Shown here piece by piece: positions 27,480 to 37,743 of a stretch of 64,000 nt of DNA; within the stretch, counting starts at the first letter, position 1, and each line of letters opens with the position of its first letter. The notes beneath the pieces were generated by a model, which was not told where the DNA came from, searched no databases, and was given only the letters and a program-made list of their open reading frames with translations. The DNA is from an uncultured Burkholderiales bacterium (GTDB lineage Bacteria > Pseudomonadota > Gammaproteobacteria > Burkholderiales > Burkholderiaceae_C). Location of the stretch: positions 92,287-156,286 of the forward strand of contig CAIKVH010000065.1 in NCBI GenBank assembly GCA_903830725.1. The letters are read 5' to 3'. The translations under genes and the position numbers were made by a program.

Positions 27480-28174
27480 TGGATGTGAAGTCACAAGCAC
27501 TTTTTTATGAAGCCTTAGAGCGTCGCTTAGAGCACTCTTTTACCCATCCAGATTTAATCGTTCAGGCTTTGACACACCGCAGTCATGCGGCAAACCACAA
27601 TGAGCGATTAGAGTTCTTGGGAGATTCGGTCTTAAATCTAGCCGTTTCTCAAATGCTTTTTAAAGCCTTGGCCAATTTGCCAGAAGGTGACTTGTCAAGG
27701 GTTCGCGCTAACTTGGTTAAACAAGATACGCTCCACAAATTGGCTTTAGATCTGGGCTTAAGTGGGTTGATTAAACTCGGCGAGGGTGAGCTCAAATCGG
27801 GCGGGCAAAAAAGGCCCTCCATTTTGGCTGACGCATTAGAGGCGGTCATCGGGGCTGTGTTTGTTGATGCGGGGTACGCTGCAGCGGAGGCCCTGGTCTT
27901 TAGACTCTTTGATCAGGTCAGCATCAACCCAGCGATGTCCGCTGCCGCCAAGGACCCCAAAACCGAGTTACAAGAGTGGCTTCAGGCTAGACGTCTGAAG
28001 CTGCCCATATATAAAGTTGCGGGTACGACGGGTGCTGCACACCAACAAACCTTTGATGTGGAGTGCGAGGTGGTTGAGTTAAATATCAGTCAAAGGGGCA
28101 TTGGAGAGTCCAAAAGGGCGGGTGAGCAGGCCGCAGCAAAAGCGATGCTCGATTGGCTCAGAGAAAATAAATAA
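27479..28174 (+). CDS. rnc: Ribonuclease III
   Basis: Double-strand-specific endoribonuclease that processes rRNA precursors and mRNAs. The signature ERLEFLGDSVL contains catalytic Glu45 and Asp49, and the second pair is Asp118 and Glu121 in ADALEAVIGAV. A double-stranded RNA-binding domain occupies about residues 158-230. The length of 231 is usual. The gene begins inside the lepB stop codon, consistent with coupled translation. Confidence 0.95.
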   Translation: MDVKSQALFYEALERRLEHSFTHPDLIVQALTHRSHAANHNERLEFLGDSVLNLAVSQMLFKALANLPEGDLSRVRANLVKQDTLHKLALDLGLSGLIKLGEGELKSGGQKRPSILADALEAVIGAVFVDAGYAAAEALVFRLFDQVSINPAMSAAAKDPKTELQEWLQARRLKLPIYKVAGTTGAAHQQTFDVECEVVELNISQRGIGESKRAGEQAAAKAMLDWLRENK

Positions 28175-28268
28175 GGATTGCAAAACTAGTTTTTGTAAGA
28201 TTAGAAATAACAGTTACGAAGTTACGGTGCAATACCTGCACAGTTTATAAAGATCTAAAAAATTATTC

Positions 28269-29351
28269 ATGACCGAAAAAGCGACTCCCAAGAAAAGAAC
28301 AAAGAAAGCGACACCCGTGCCCCAGGGGGATTCGGATGAAGCGATTAAAGTTTCAACTGCAACGCCTCAAGAGGGGGGTGCGGGAGAGGATATCGCTGAG
28401 GTAGACAAAGATACATTAACGCAGATGCTACAAGCCGCTATGGGGCCCTCCAATCCCCTGCACCGGTGCGGAACGGTGGCCATTGTGGGTAAGCCTAACG
28501 TAGGCAAGTCAACACTCTTGAATGCCTTGGTAGGCCAAAAAATAAGTATCACCTCCAAGAAAGCACAAACAACCCGTCACCGAATTACGGGTATCAGAAC
28601 CGAGGGTACCTCCCAGTTTGTGTTTGTGGATACGCCGGGATTTCAGACCAGGCATTCAAATGCTTTGAACCGTTCCCTCAACAAGACCGTTGTAGGAGCC
28701 GTGAGCGGGGTGGATTTGATTTTGTTTGTTGTGCAGTCAGGCGCTTTCTCTGTTGCGGACGCAAAAGTGCTCGCTTTACTTGGGCAACACACGCCCATTA
28801 TTTTGATCGCCAATAAACTAGATATGATCCACCGACGTGGGGATTTAGCGCCTTGGTTGCAAGATATGCAAAAGAAGGCTGAGTTTATAGAGACAGTACC
28901 GATGTCGGCTAAGAGCGCCAAGGATGTGGAGCGTTTGCTAGGGGTATGTTCTAAATATCTACCTCACCAGCCTTGGTGGTACAACGAAGATGAGTTAACC
29001 GATAGAAGTGAGAAGTTTTTAGCGAGTGAGATTATTCGCGAAAAATTATTTCGACTAACTGGGGATGAATTGCCCTATACCTCAACTGTGATTATTGATA
29101 AGTTCACGGAGGAGCCGGGCAAGACGGTTGCGCGAATGGTGCGCATTGCAGCCACCATCGTGGTCGAGCGAGATGGGCACAAGGCGATGGTGATTGGTGA
29201 GAGCGGTGACCGATTAAAACGGATTGGATCTGAAGCGCGCCAAGAATTAGAAAACTTAATGGGCGCAAAGGTCTTCTTAGAGATTTGGGTCAAAGTTCGC
29301 TCGGGTTGGGCGGATGATGAGGCGCGGGTGCGCAGTTTTGGCTACGAATAG
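28269..29351 (+). CDS. era: GTPase Era with N-terminal extension
   Basis: Ribosome-assembly GTPase that binds the 3' end of 16S rRNA. G1 GKPNVGKS is at residues 74-81, G3 DTPG and G4 NKLD follow, and a C-terminal KH domain contains the [13 protein letters not shown] segment. The first ~65 residues (Lys/Thr/Pro-rich, then acidic) are an extension not found in the ~300-residue E. coli protein. A 94-base gap separates it from rnc; its end overlaps recO. Confidence 0.94.
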   Translation: MTEKATPKKRTKKATPVPQGDSDEAIKVSTATPQEGGAGEDIAEVDKDTLTQMLQAAMGPSNPLHRCGTVAIVGKPNVGKSTLLNALVGQKISITSKKAQTTRHRITGIRTEGTSQFVFVDTPGFQTRHSNALNRSLNKTVVGAVSGVDLILFVVQSGAFSVADAKVLALLGQHTPIILIANKLDMIHRRGDLAPWLQDMQKKAEFIETVPMSAKSAKDVERLLGVCSKYLPHQPWWYNEDELTDRSEKFLASEIIREKLFRLTGDELPYTSTVIIDKFTEEPGKTVARMVRIAATIVVERDGHKAMVIGESGDRLKRIGSEARQELENLMGAKVFLEIWVKVRSGWADDEARVRSFGYE

Positions 29352-30114
29352 GGTCTCCGCAGCGAGCCGAGTTGTAGATGAACCGGCCTATGTTCTTCAA
29401 GCGTTCGATTGGAGTGAGTCGAGCCTAATTGTTGAAGTGCTTACACGCAATTTTGGTCGAATTACGCTCGTAGCCAAAGGTGCTAAAAGACCGAGCTCTA
29501 ATTTTCGTCCCATCCTCTTGCCTCTACAAATTATCAAAGTCGCCTACTCCGGAGATGCTCAGATTAGAACCCTGAAATCTGCCACCTGGGGCGGTGGGAC
29601 GGTCATGCCTAAGGGCGAGGCATTGCTTTCGGGCTTTTATCTGAATGAACTCATATTGAGATTGTTGCAAAGAGATGATCCTCATCCTGCGCTATTTGAT
29701 ATTTATTCGCAAACGGTCTCAATTCTCTCAACTCAAGATGACAGCGTGAAAGCCCCAGCGCTGAGAAGCTTTGAGTTGTTGTTGTTACAAGATTTGGGGT
29801 GGCTGCCGGACTTTAAGCGCCAAACCCTGACGCTGCAGCCTTTGAGGGATGATGACCTGTATATTTGGATTGCTGAGGCGGGACTTAGAGAGGTCGGGGA
29901 CTCAGAGAGCGGGCTGCCGGGGAGTTTGTGGCAAGAGTTAGGTGTTGCTCTAAATATGCCCTATCCCCTACCGGCTTTAATCCGCATTTGTGCCCAAGTG
30001 AGCTCTCAGCACAGACAGCCACTGCAAAGTCAACTACGCTCTGTCTTACACTACCATTGTGGTGTTTCTAAGCTGAGAACTCGTCAATTTATGATGGATC
30101 TTCAGTCTCTTTAA
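29338..30114 (+). CDS. recO: DNA repair protein RecO
   Basis: Recombination mediator that, with RecR, loads RecA onto SSB-coated single-stranded DNA. The N-terminal OB fold is visible as [20 protein letters not shown] and [14 protein letters not shown] prefer the TTG at 29338 (MATNRVSA, like relatives); an ATG at 29314 is an alternative that adds eight residues. Either start overlaps the era end, so coupling is likely. The C-terminal half is helical; a zinc-binding cysteine cluster is not evident. Confidence 0.88.
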   Translation: MATNRVSAASRVVDEPAYVLQAFDWSESSLIVEVLTRNFGRITLVAKGAKRPSSNFRPILLPLQIIKVAYSGDAQIRTLKSATWGGGTVMPKGEALLSGFYLNELILRLLQRDDPHPALFDIYSQTVSILSTQDDSVKAPALRSFELLLLQDLGWLPDFKRQTLTLQPLRDDDLYIWIAEAGLREVGDSESGLPGSLWQELGVALNMPYPLPALIRICAQVSSQHRQPLQSQLRSVLHYHCGVSKLRTRQFMMDLQSL

Positions 30115-30137
30115 GAACTAAATTTTTGCGTCCAACT

Positions 30138-30887
30138 ATGACTGCTTTGTCTGTTAATTTAAATAAAGTTGCAACCATTCGCAACACCAGAGAGCTTGGA
30201 ATACCTAGCGTTCTTAAAGCGGCCTCCCTGTGCCTAGAGGCCGGCGCCAACGGCATCACAGTGCATCCCCGACCCGATGCGAGGCACATCCGAGCGCAAG
30301 ACGTCTACGACCTATCTCAACTCTTAAAGGATCGGGCCCATGTTGAGTTCAACATAGAGGGCAATCCCTTTCACAATTTGATGGACTTTGTGCGTGTTTG
30401 TAGACCAGAGCAAGCGACGTTTGTCCCTGACGAACAGGGGCAATCAACAAGTGATCACGGATGGAGCTTTCCAAAGGATTTTGAGCGGTTGCGACCCTTC
30501 GTACAAGAGTGTTTGGGTTTGGGGGTTAGAGTGAGCTTGTTCATGGACGCGCAACCGAGTCAGATGCATTACGTGCGTGAGTTAGGCGCGCAGCGCGTTG
30601 AGCTTTATACGCAGCCCTATGCGAGTGCATACGCAACGCCTGAGCAAAGCTCAGTGCTTGAAGCGTTCAAGCAAGCCGCCCAAAGCGCTAGTTCACAGGG
30701 TCTGGTGTTGAATGCGGGACATGATCTGAGCTTGATTAATTTAGGACTTCTTTTAAAGACCATTCCACTCATTGAGGAAGTCTCCATTGGTCACGCCCTC
30801 ATTGGAGATGCTTTAGAGATGGGGTATCCGAGCGCAGTAAAAGCGTACCTCGCATGTATTCAAGCAGCGAAGCCGGCCAAAAAATAG
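30138..30887 (+). CDS. pdxJ: Pyridoxine 5'-phosphate synthase
   Basis: Last step of de novo vitamin B6 synthesis: condenses 1-deoxyxylulose 5-phosphate with 3-amino-2-oxopropyl phosphate. From ATG at 30138 the protein has 249 residues. Family segments are LSVNLNKVATIRNTR at the N-terminus, GANGITVHPRPDARHI, the FNIEGNP motif, and NAGHDLSLINLG near the end. A TTG at 30126 would add four residues. It lies between recO and acpS, the usual operon order. Confidence 0.95.
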   Translation: MTALSVNLNKVATIRNTRELGIPSVLKAASLCLEAGANGITVHPRPDARHIRAQDVYDLSQLLKDRAHVEFNIEGNPFHNLMDFVRVCRPEQATFVPDEQGQSTSDHGWSFPKDFERLRPFVQECLGLGVRVSLFMDAQPSQMHYVRELGAQRVELYTQPYASAYATPEQSSVLEAFKQAAQSASSQGLVLNAGHDLSLINLGLLLKTIPLIEEVSIGHALIGDALEMGYPSAVKAYLACIQAAKPAKK

Positions 30888-30925
30888 AATGAACTTATAA
30901 GTACAAAGTACAGGAGCAAGCGCAA

Positions 30926-31321
30926 TTGATATACGGGATTGGTACAGATATTTGTGATGTTCGCAGAATTGCACGATCCGTTGAGCGACACGGAGATCGT
31001 TTTGCGTTAAAAATCCTTGCACAGGGTGAGTTTAAAACCTATCAATCTCGTAGCGCTCGGTTTAATGAAAGAGGTATTCGGTATTTGGCTACTCGCTTTT
31101 CAGTCAAAGAAGCGTTTAGCAAGGCGATTGGACTGGGTATGCGCATGCCAATGTGGTGGACGCGCTGTGAGGTTACATCGCTTGCCAGCGGTCAACCCAC
31201 GATTAAACTTCATGGTGAATTGTTGGAATGGTTTGAGGCGCGTGGGTTGCATGCCCATGTCTCTTTGAGCGATGAGTCAGATTATGCAACCAGTTATGTA
31301 ATTGTTGAGGATAGAAAATGA
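30926..31321 (+). CDS. acpS: Holo-[acyl-carrier-protein] synthase
   Basis: Transfers 4'-phosphopantetheine from CoA to acyl carrier protein. The start is TTG at 30926 with GGAG at 30912-30915 upstream. The metal and CoA-binding motifs GIGTDICDV (Asp8) and [13 protein letters not shown] (Glu62) are present. The length of 131 residues is normal. Its stop overlaps the nagZ start (ATGA). Confidence 0.94.
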   Translation: MIYGIGTDICDVRRIARSVERHGDRFALKILAQGEFKTYQSRSARFNERGIRYLATRFSVKEAFSKAIGLGMRMPMWWTRCEVTSLASGQPTIKLHGELLEWFEARGLHAHVSLSDESDYATSYVIVEDRK

Positions 31322-32418
31322 TCAATCATTGCCCTATTATTTTGGATATCGCAGGGACCAGTTTAACCAAAGTTGATACAGAGCGCTTAATGCACCCACT
31401 CACGGGTGGGATTATTTTGTTTAGCCGTAACTGGGAGTCCAGGGCGCAACTGAGTGCACTGTGCAGTGAAATCAAACGCGTGCGCTCAGACTTACTTATT
31501 TGTGTGGATCATGAAGGAGGTCGAGTACAGCGTTTTAAGACGGATGGTTTCACACACCTGCCGGCCATGGGGGAGTTGGGACAGATGTGGATTGAGGACT
31601 CAGATGGGCGAACCGGTAGTGGCGCTTTGAGGGCGATGGACGCAGCTACAGCATGCGGTTATGTCTTAGCGTCCGAGTTGCGCGCGTGCGGTGTGGACTT
31701 GAGCTTTACCCCGGTACTCGATTTGGACTGGGGAAGCAGTGGGGTGATTGGGGACAGAGCGTTTCACGCCGATCCGCGCGTTGTGAGTGTTTTGTCCAAG
31801 AGTTTGATGCACGGGCTATTAAAAGCGGGCATGGCCAATTGCGGCAAACATTTCCCCGGACACGGCTTTGTAAAAGCAGATTCACATATTGATATCCCAG
31901 TTGATGAGAGATCGTTAAACGAGATACTCTCTAAGGATGCTTGGCCATATGAGGTGCTGACGACAGTACTCTCTAGTGTTATGCCAGCGCACGTTATCTA
32001 TCCGCTTGTTGACAAACGGCCTGCAGGTTTTTCTAAGCACTGGTTAGAGAAGATCCTTCGCGAGCAGATGAAATTTCAAGGCGCAATTTTTAGCGATGAC
32101 TTATCCATGGCAGGAGCTAGAGAGATTGACGGGCGAACTGTGACTTATGTAGAGGCTGCCATTCAAGCTCTCATTGCGGGTTGCGATATGGTACTTTTAT
32201 GTAACCAAAGCATAGAAGGCGTAGGTGCCTCAAAGCAGGGAAGTCCAATCGATGAGTTACTTGAGGGCTTAGAGGGTGCTTTAATGAACGGAAAATGGAC
32301 TGCAAGGCAAGTAAGCGAGGAGCGCAGATTGTCTTTGCTAGGACGCTTTGAATCGCAGGATTGGATGAGTTTAATGAAGGATCCTGAGTATATTCATGCA
32401 CTTACACTTCTTCCTTGA
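31318..32418 (+). CDS. nagZ: Beta-N-acetylhexosaminidase NagZ
   Basis: Family 3 glycoside hydrolase of cell-wall recycling; removes N-acetylglucosamine from anhydromuropeptides in the cytoplasm. The flexible loop histidine is in KHFPGHG (residues 177-183) and the nucleophile is Asp260 in [19 protein letters not shown] near residue 63 is also typical. The length of 366 is slightly above the usual ~340. Last gene of the lepA operon; an A/T-only hairpin followed by T residues (about 32419-32443) may end it. Confidence 0.95.
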   Translation: MINHCPIILDIAGTSLTKVDTERLMHPLTGGIILFSRNWESRAQLSALCSEIKRVRSDLLICVDHEGGRVQRFKTDGFTHLPAMGELGQMWIEDSDGRTGSGALRAMDAATACGYVLASELRACGVDLSFTPVLDLDWGSSGVIGDRAFHADPRVVSVLSKSLMHGLLKAGMANCGKHFPGHGFVKADSHIDIPVDERSLNEILSKDAWPYEVLTTVLSSVMPAHVIYPLVDKRPAGFSKHWLEKILREQMKFQGAIFSDDLSMAGAREIDGRTVTYVEAAIQALIAGCDMVLLCNQSIEGVGASKQGSPIDELLEGLEGALMNGKWTARQVSEERRLSLLGRFESQDWMSLMKDPEYIHALTLLP

Positions 32419-32538
32419 TTTATTTGGTGAATAAAAACTTTTTTAATATTTATTTTTATTCATCATCATTCATCATTAAATATCGATTTGATTCATTTTT
32501 ACGAGTGTGAGGCATTAAAATATTCCTATAACAATAAA

Positions 32539-32556
32539 ACGAAATTTAAATTTCGT
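32539..32556. promoter_or_regulatory. 18-bp perfect palindrome upstream of the small CxxC protein
   Basis: ACGAAATTTAAATTTCGT is fully self-complementary and lies 32 bases before the start of the 80-residue protein, inside an A/T-rich promoter-like region with repeated TTCATCA elements. It could be an operator for a dimeric regulator or a transcript hairpin; no regulator is identifiable. Confidence 0.4.
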
Positions 32557-32588
32557 AGTTCATCTTTAAAAAGAACAAGGAATTTTTA

Positions 32589-32831
32589 ATGGCGACAAAA
32601 ACTGGCAAGAACGCTGTAGCCGAAAGTGGACTGCGTTTTACGAGTCGTGAAAACGGTTCCCCCTTTGCAGGCATGGGAAAGATTGGTGAGACGATGTCTT
32701 GCATGATGTGTGGTCACCATAAACCACGTAGCCAGGGAAGCCAAAGACGCTTTGCCGGCAGTCTTGCTTTCTTTTGCTTTGAGTGCAAGCCCCAAGTCGC
32801 TGTGGAAAAGCCTCTGAAGGTAGCCGCTTGA
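32589..32831 (+). CDS. Small protein with two CxxC pairs (possible zinc ribbon)
   Basis: An 80-residue basic protein. Cys38-x-x-Cys41 and Cys63-x-x-Cys66 are spaced as in a zinc ribbon, with a basic stretch (HHKPRSQGSQRR) between them that could contact nucleic acid. AAGGAA precedes the ATG. Not part of the nagZ operon by spacing (170 bases, own upstream region). I do not recognise a named family; similar small proteins occur in Burkholderiales as hypotheticals. Confidence 0.7.
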   Translation: MATKTGKNAVAESGLRFTSRENGSPFAGMGKIGETMSCMMCGHHKPRSQGSQRRFAGSLAFFCFECKPQVAVEKPLKVAA

Positions 32832-32845
32832 TTTAGATAAGCGTA

Positions 32846-32865
32846 TTGAACGTACCTACGTTCAA
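32846..32865. terminator. Hairpin between the small CxxC protein and lysS
   Basis: TTGAACGTA (32846-32854) and its complement (32857-32865) form a 9-bp perfect stem with a 2-base spacer between convergent genes. No T tract follows directly, so termination is likely but not typical. Confidence 0.45.
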
Positions 32866-32948
32866 CAAGCTTTAAGTTCGCTTAGTGCAATATGTGCACT
32901 CACTGTCAGTGACTCATGACTAGGCGAGTATCTCCCTAAGGCGCTTTC

Positions 32949-34514
32949 TCAAGTGTGTTGTTCTTTGCGAAGAGCAGGGAACAATATAACGTCCCTAATA
33001 CTTGCGCTGTCTGTGAGCAACATCATCAGGCGATCGATGCCAATTCCGCAACCCCCCGTTGGCGGCATACCGTACTCAAGCGCTTTGACAAAGTCGTGGT
33101 CGTAGAACATTGCCTCATCATCACCACTATCTTTCGCATTAACTTGGGATTGAAAGCGTGCCGCTTGGTCTTCTGCGTCGTTCAGCTCGGAGAACCCATT
33201 CCCAAACTCCCGTCCCGTTATGTAGAGCTCAAAGCGCTCAGTCACCTCAGGATTGCTATCGCTGGCTCTGGCGAGCGGGGAAATCTCAACCGGGTGCTCA
33301 CAAATAAATGTAGGTTGCCATAAACGTTCTTCAATAACTTCTTCAAAATAAAGAACCTGCAGCGCAGCCAAAGAGCGTTTAGATAACTGGTGCTTGTGCT
33401 CATTGAGACCTAGTCCCTCTAGGGCTTTAATCATCCCATCCACTGAAGTGAGGGGGACTGGATTGGGGGCAAATTTTTCAATCGCTTGGGGTATGGTGAG
33501 TCGAGCAAAAGGAGCGCTCAAGTCAACCTCCTTGCCGGCATAGTTCAGACTCAGCGAACCAGTGGTTTCAAGGGCTACTGCGCGGATCAGGGACTGCGTG
33601 AACTCCATCAGGTCCAAATAATTCCAGTAAGCAGCGTAGAACTCCATCATCGTAAACTCAGGATTGTGTCTAACTGAGATGCCTTCGTTTCTAAAATTGC
33701 GGTTGATCTCAAATACACGCTCGAAGCCACCAACAATTAACCGTTTGAGGTAAAGTTCAGGCGCAATACGAAGATACATCTCTTGATCAAGCGCATTGTG
33801 GTGAGTCGTAAAAGGCCTCGCATTTGCACCCCCTGGGATGGGGTGAAGCATTGGCGTTTCAACCTCTAAGAAAGAATGTTTAACCATAAACTCACGCATG
33901 CATGTAATTGCCTTGGAGCGAGTGATGAAGCGGTTTTTAGCGGCCTCATCAGTGATTAAATCAATATGGCGTTGACGATATTTGATCTCTTGATCGCTGA
34001 TGCCGTGAAACTTATCCGGCAAAGGTCTAAGACTCTTGGTGAGCAATCGAATCTCTTTAACATGTATAGATAGCTCGCCAGTTCGGGTTTTAAAGAGCGT
34101 CCCTTGTGCCCCTAAGATATCCCCTAAGTCCCAGTGCTTAAAGGCGTTGTAGGCATCCTCTCCAACCTCATCTCTCACGATGTAGAGTTGAATACGCCCG
34201 CTTGTATCTTGAATGGTCGCAAAACTCGCCTTGCCCATCACTCTTTTAAGCATCATCCGCCCACCCACAATCACCGCGGTGGGTGCGTCTAAAAGTGCCT
34301 GGGCTTCTAAAGGCTCGAAGTTGTTGAGAATGTTTGCAGCGTGGTGCGTTGGTTTAAAGTCGTTGGGGAAGACCGGAGTTTTAGTGGATGCGCTATGGGC
34401 TCTTAACTGCGTTAACTTATCTCTTCTTTCAGCAATTAATTTATTCTCATCTACTGCAGGAACGTCAGCATTTACGGGGGCGTCGACGGTTGTTGGTTCT
34501 GATTTTGAATTCAA
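32949..34514 (-). CDS. lysS: Lysine--tRNA ligase (class II)
   Basis: Charges tRNA-Lys. An N-terminal OB-fold anticodon-binding domain (about residues 75-190) precedes the class II catalytic core: motif 2 region [20 protein letters not shown] and motif 3 [16 protein letters not shown] are intact. The 521 residues include an extra ~20 polar residues at the N-terminus. It is transcribed toward the small CxxC gene and lies downstream of accD on the same strand. Confidence 0.96.
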   Translation of the reverse strand: MNSKSEPTTVDAPVNADVPAVDENKLIAERRDKLTQLRAHSASTKTPVFPNDFKPTHHAANILNNFEPLEAQALLDAPTAVIVGGRMMLKRVMGKASFATIQDTSGRIQLYIVRDEVGEDAYNAFKHWDLGDILGAQGTLFKTRTGELSIHVKEIRLLTKSLRPLPDKFHGISDQEIKYRQRHIDLITDEAAKNRFITRSKAITCMREFMVKHSFLEVETPMLHPIPGGANARPFTTHHNALDQEMYLRIAPELYLKRLIVGGFERVFEINRNFRNEGISVRHNPEFTMMEFYAAYWNYLDLMEFTQSLIRAVALETTGSLSLNYAGKEVDLSAPFARLTIPQAIEKFAPNPVPLTSVDGMIKALEGLGLNEHKHQLSKRSLAALQVLYFEEVIEERLWQPTFICEHPVEISPLARASDSNPEVTERFELYITGREFGNGFSELNDAEDQAARFQSQVNAKDSGDDEAMFYDHDFVKALEYGMPPTGGCGIGIDRLMMLLTDSASIRDVILFPALRKEQHT

Positions 34515-34545
34515 TTTATGGATCTTCTTTTAAGTATGGGTAAAT

Positions 34546-35421
34546 TTAAGAACTAACCGCATCCGCAGGTTGCTTCAGTAACATTGCGCAGGTATCTGCA
34601 ATGGACTTCTTTAATTCTCTTCTGTCGCAAATAAAGTCCACAGCCCCTTTAAGTTGTAAAAACTCAGAGCGTTGGAATCCCTCGGGTAGTGTTACGCGAA
34701 CTGTACTCTCAATCACGCGCGGACCTGCAAAGCCGATCAATGCCTTGGGCTCAGCAATAACCACGTCCCCCATGAATGCAAAGCCCGCTGATACACCGCC
34801 CATGGTTGGGTCGGTAAGTACGCTAATAAAGGGGAGCCCTTTTTTGGCAAGCCGTGTGAGCGATGCATTGGTTTTTGCCATTTGCATGAGCGAGAGCAGG
34901 CCCTCTTGCATCCTTGCACCCCCTGTTGCTGTGAAGCAAATAAAGGGCACCTTTTGCTCAATCGCTGTGTGTACACCGCGAACAAAGCGCTCGCCAACCA
35001 CAGAGCCCATGCTGCCGCCCATGAAATCAAACTCAAAGCAAGCAGCAACAACATTGATGCTGTGTATTGATCCGCCCATTACTACAAGCGCATCGGTCTC
35101 ACCCGTGTTGGCCATTGCCTCCTTGATGCGTTCTGGGTATTTGCGAGAGTCTTTGAATTTGAGGGGATCAACCGGGACCACCTCTTGTCCAATCTCATAG
35201 CGACCTTCTGCGTCTAAGAAATAATTTAATCGAATCCGCGCTGAGATTCTGTGATGATGAGAGCATTTCGGACAAACATTTTGGTTCTCCTCTAAATCCG
35301 CGTTGTATAAAACGGTCTCACAACTCGGACACTTAACCCAGAGTCCCTCAGGGACGCTGCGCCTGTCGGCGGGATCAGTTTGTTGAATTTTTGGGGGAAG
35401 AAGTTTTTCTAGCCAACTCAT
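34546..35421 (-). CDS. accD: Acetyl-CoA carboxylase carboxyltransferase subunit beta
   Basis: Beta subunit of the carboxyltransferase that makes malonyl-CoA for fatty acid synthesis, paired with AccA encoded elsewhere. The N-terminal zinc ribbon is formed by Cys31, Cys34, Cys50 and Cys53, followed by the crotonase-like core with [12 protein letters not shown]. The length is 291 residues. It follows trpA by 16 bases in the typical trpF-trpB-trpA-accD arrangement of betaproteobacteria. Confidence 0.95.
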   Translation of the reverse strand: MSWLEKLLPPKIQQTDPADRRSVPEGLWVKCPSCETVLYNADLEENQNVCPKCSHHHRISARIRLNYFLDAEGRYEIGQEVVPVDPLKFKDSRKYPERIKEAMANTGETDALVVMGGSIHSINVVAACFEFDFMGGSMGSVVGERFVRGVHTAIEQKVPFICFTATGGARMQEGLLSLMQMAKTNASLTRLAKKGLPFISVLTDPTMGGVSAGFAFMGDVVIAEPKALIGFAGPRVIESTVRVTLPEGFQRSEFLQLKGAVDFICDRRELKKSIADTCAMLLKQPADAVSS

Positions 35422-35437
35422 GAATCGCTCCTTAAAC

Positions 35438-36247
35438 TTAATTGTCTATGGCAGTTCTGATACTGGCCATAAAGTCTTTTGCAATACCCGGCCCGCTTTC
35501 GGCAGAGGAGTCTTTGATCAAATCAATTAAACGCGAGCCAATCACCACAGCATCTGCGACGCGGCTAACAGTTCGAGCAGTTTCGGGGTCTCTGATACCA
35601 AATCCTACACCGACCGGAATGTGAACGTGTTTCCTGATTTTAGGTAGCATCGCCTCAACCTCATCGGTATTTAAATTACCCGCCCCCGTCACCCCTTTTA
35701 AGGAGACATAGTACACATACCCGGACGCAACGGCTGCAACCTCTTTGATTCTAGTGTCTGTACTGGTTGGAGCAAGAAGGAAGATAAGGTCCATGGATCT
35801 ATCTTTGAGTTGAGCAGCAAACTCGCTGCACTCATTTGGCGGGTAATCTACGATCAAAACCCCATCCACGCCGCTTGCGTGTGCATCTTTAACAAATGCG
35901 TTCTCGCCGTGTTGGAGATCGTACTGTTCGATCGGATTGGCATAACCCATCAACACAACTGGAGTGGATTGGTTTTTATCTCTAAATGCTTTTACGACGG
36001 ATAGAACTTCTGCCAGTCCCACTTGGTTGGCGATAGCCACCTCAGCAGCCTTTTGAATCACAGGGCCATCCGCCATAGGGTCACTAAACGGAATCCCTAG
36101 TTCCAAAATATCTGCCCCACCCTCTACCAACCCATTCAGCAAACCTTGGGTTGCCTCTAAGGTAGGAAAGCCCGTCATTAAGTAGGGTATTAAGGCCTTT
36201 TTGCCAGATGCCTGTAGCGCGTTAAATGTTTGTTGAATGCGACTCAT
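35438..36247 (-). CDS. trpA: Tryptophan synthase alpha chain
   Basis: Cleaves indole-3-glycerol phosphate to indole and glyceraldehyde 3-phosphate within the alpha2-beta2 complex. Catalytic Glu49 and Asp60 lie in [12 protein letters not shown], and the phosphate-binding VGFGIRDPE segment is present. The length of 269 residues is standard. It starts three bases after the trpB stop, so the two subunits are made from one transcript. Confidence 0.96.
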   Translation of the reverse strand: MSRIQQTFNALQASGKKALIPYLMTGFPTLEATQGLLNGLVEGGADILELGIPFSDPMADGPVIQKAAEVAIANQVGLAEVLSVVKAFRDKNQSTPVVLMGYANPIEQYDLQHGENAFVKDAHASGVDGVLIVDYPPNECSEFAAQLKDRSMDLIFLLAPTSTDTRIKEVAAVASGYVYYVSLKGVTGAGNLNTDEVEAMLPKIRKHVHIPVGVGFGIRDPETARTVSRVADAVVIGSRLIDLIKDSSAESGPGIAKDFMASIRTAIDN

Positions 36248-36250
36248 GGA

Positions 36251-37531
36251 TTATTTTTTCTCAAAGTGAATAGGCGCATGAACACTGGGTCCGCCCTTGA
36301 CCCCTTGTCCTTGACAACTTGGGCGACAGTAAAAGTCTGCATTGCTTAAATCAGCAACGGTTCCGATATCTTTGTCTCCCCGACCAGATAGGTTAACCAG
36401 TATCGACTGCGTTGACTTCATGGTGGGGGCCAATTGCATTGCATAGGCAATGGCATGACTGGACTCAAGCGCAGGAATGATGCCCTCTGTACGGCAAAGG
36501 TAGTGAAAGGCGTGCAGTGCCTGCTCGTCTGTTGCGCCTACATACTGAGCACGCCCAATATCCTTTAGAAAAGCGTGCTCGGGGCCTACGCCTGGATAAT
36601 CAAGGCCTGCACTAATGCTATGGGTTTCTGTGATTTGCCCCTTGTTGTCTTGCAAAATATAGGTCCTGTTTCCGTGCAAAACACCGGGCGAACCTTTTTG
36701 TAATGATGCAGAGTGTTTGCCGCTCTCAAGTCCTTCGCCCGAGGCTTCAACACCAATTAATTGCGTATTCTCAAATTCAATGTAGGGATGAAAAATACCC
36801 ATTGCATTGCTTCCACCACCCACACACGCAATCACCGCGTCAGGCTGCGAGCCGAAGTGCATGAGCGGCATTTGTTCAATACATTCTTTGCCAATCACAC
36901 TTTGAAAGTCTCTGACCATCATGGGATAAGGATGAGGGCCAGCGACCGTGCCAATGATGTAGAACGTGTTTTCAACATTGGTCACCCAGTCCCTTAAGGC
37001 CTCGTTCAAAGCGTCCTTGAGGGTTCTACTCCCGCTGTTGACGGGTACAACAGTTGCCCCAAGGAGCTTCATTCTGTAAACGTTGGGACTTTGGCGCTTA
37101 ACGTCCTCACTACCCATGTACACAACGCACTCAAGGCCGTAGCGTGCGCAAATGGTTGCAGTAGCAACGCCGTGTTGCCCAGCCCCGGTTTCTGCAATCA
37201 CACGAGGTTTGCCCATTCTCTTAGCAAGCATGGCTTGACCAATGGTGTTGTTGATTTTGTGAGCGCCGGTATGGTTTAAATCCTCACGTTTCAAATAAAT
37301 TTGTGCCCCGCCCAGCTCTTTGCTCATTCGAGCGGCGTGATAAATAGGGGAGGGTCGCCCAACAAAGTGTTTTAATTCGTAGTGAAACTCTTTTAAAAAC
37401 TCCGGCTCGTTGTGATATTTTTCGTACGCAAGCTTTAACTCCTCAATCGCATGCGTTAAGGTCTCACTCACGAAACTGCCACCATACTTACCAAAATGCC
37501 CGCTCAAATCGGGTTGTTGATACTCATACAT
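36251..37531 (-). CDS. trpB: Tryptophan synthase beta chain with C-terminal extension
   Basis: PLP enzyme that joins indole and serine. The Schiff-base lysine is Lys92 in HTGAHKINN, and the phosphate-binding glycine loop is [10 protein letters not shown]. After the normal end near [10 protein letters not shown] there is an extra ~35-residue tail containing two cysteines ([10 protein letters not shown]), giving 426 residues against ~400; similar tails occur in related Burkholderiales. Upstream 37532-37743 is a 212-base spacer separating it from trpF. Confidence 0.95.
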   Translation of the reverse strand: MYEYQQPDLSGHFGKYGGSFVSETLTHAIEELKLAYEKYHNEPEFLKEFHYELKHFVGRPSPIYHAARMSKELGGAQIYLKREDLNHTGAHKINNTIGQAMLAKRMGKPRVIAETGAGQHGVATATICARYGLECVVYMGSEDVKRQSPNVYRMKLLGATVVPVNSGSRTLKDALNEALRDWVTNVENTFYIIGTVAGPHPYPMMVRDFQSVIGKECIEQMPLMHFGSQPDAVIACVGGGSNAMGIFHPYIEFENTQLIGVEASGEGLESGKHSASLQKGSPGVLHGNRTYILQDNKGQITETHSISAGLDYPGVGPEHAFLKDIGRAQYVGATDEQALHAFHYLCRTEGIIPALESSHAIAYAMQLAPTMKSTQSILVNLSGRGDKDIGTVADLSNADFYCRPSCQGQGVKGGPSVHAPIHFEKK

Positions 37532-37645
37532 ATTTGAATTCCTAATTAAGCTTTTGAATAAGCACTTAGATCTAAGCGTCTAAGGGGTCGAGTCTGAAAT
37601 TTACGCTGCCATTCAGATCCCTTGCTTATTTTTCGGTTGAATGGG

Positions 37646-37726
37646 TTAGAGGCCTTTATGAGGGCAAAAAAATGGGATTGAATTAACGCTTAAATGCTGC
37701 ACATATGCACACCATATGCACCACAT
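37646..37726 (-). CDS. Possible Trp-containing leader peptide upstream of trpB
   Basis: A 26-codon frame between trpF and trpB starting with ATG at 37726 and reading MWCIWCAYV at its N-terminus. Two of its first five codons are TGG, which is unusual for chance. GGGAAG lies about a dozen bases upstream, too far for an ideal binding site. No clear terminator/antiterminator pair is visible before trpB, so a role in attenuation is only a possibility. Confidence 0.2.
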   Translation of the reverse strand: MWCIWCAYVQHLSVNSIPFFCPHKGL

Positions 37727-37743
37727 GAGGGGAATTTACTTCC

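Noticed and set aside
37600..37743. Intrinsic attenuator before trpB
   Set aside because: The T7 run on the coding strand near 37665-37672 is not preceded by a G/C stem, so a classical attenuator is not supported.
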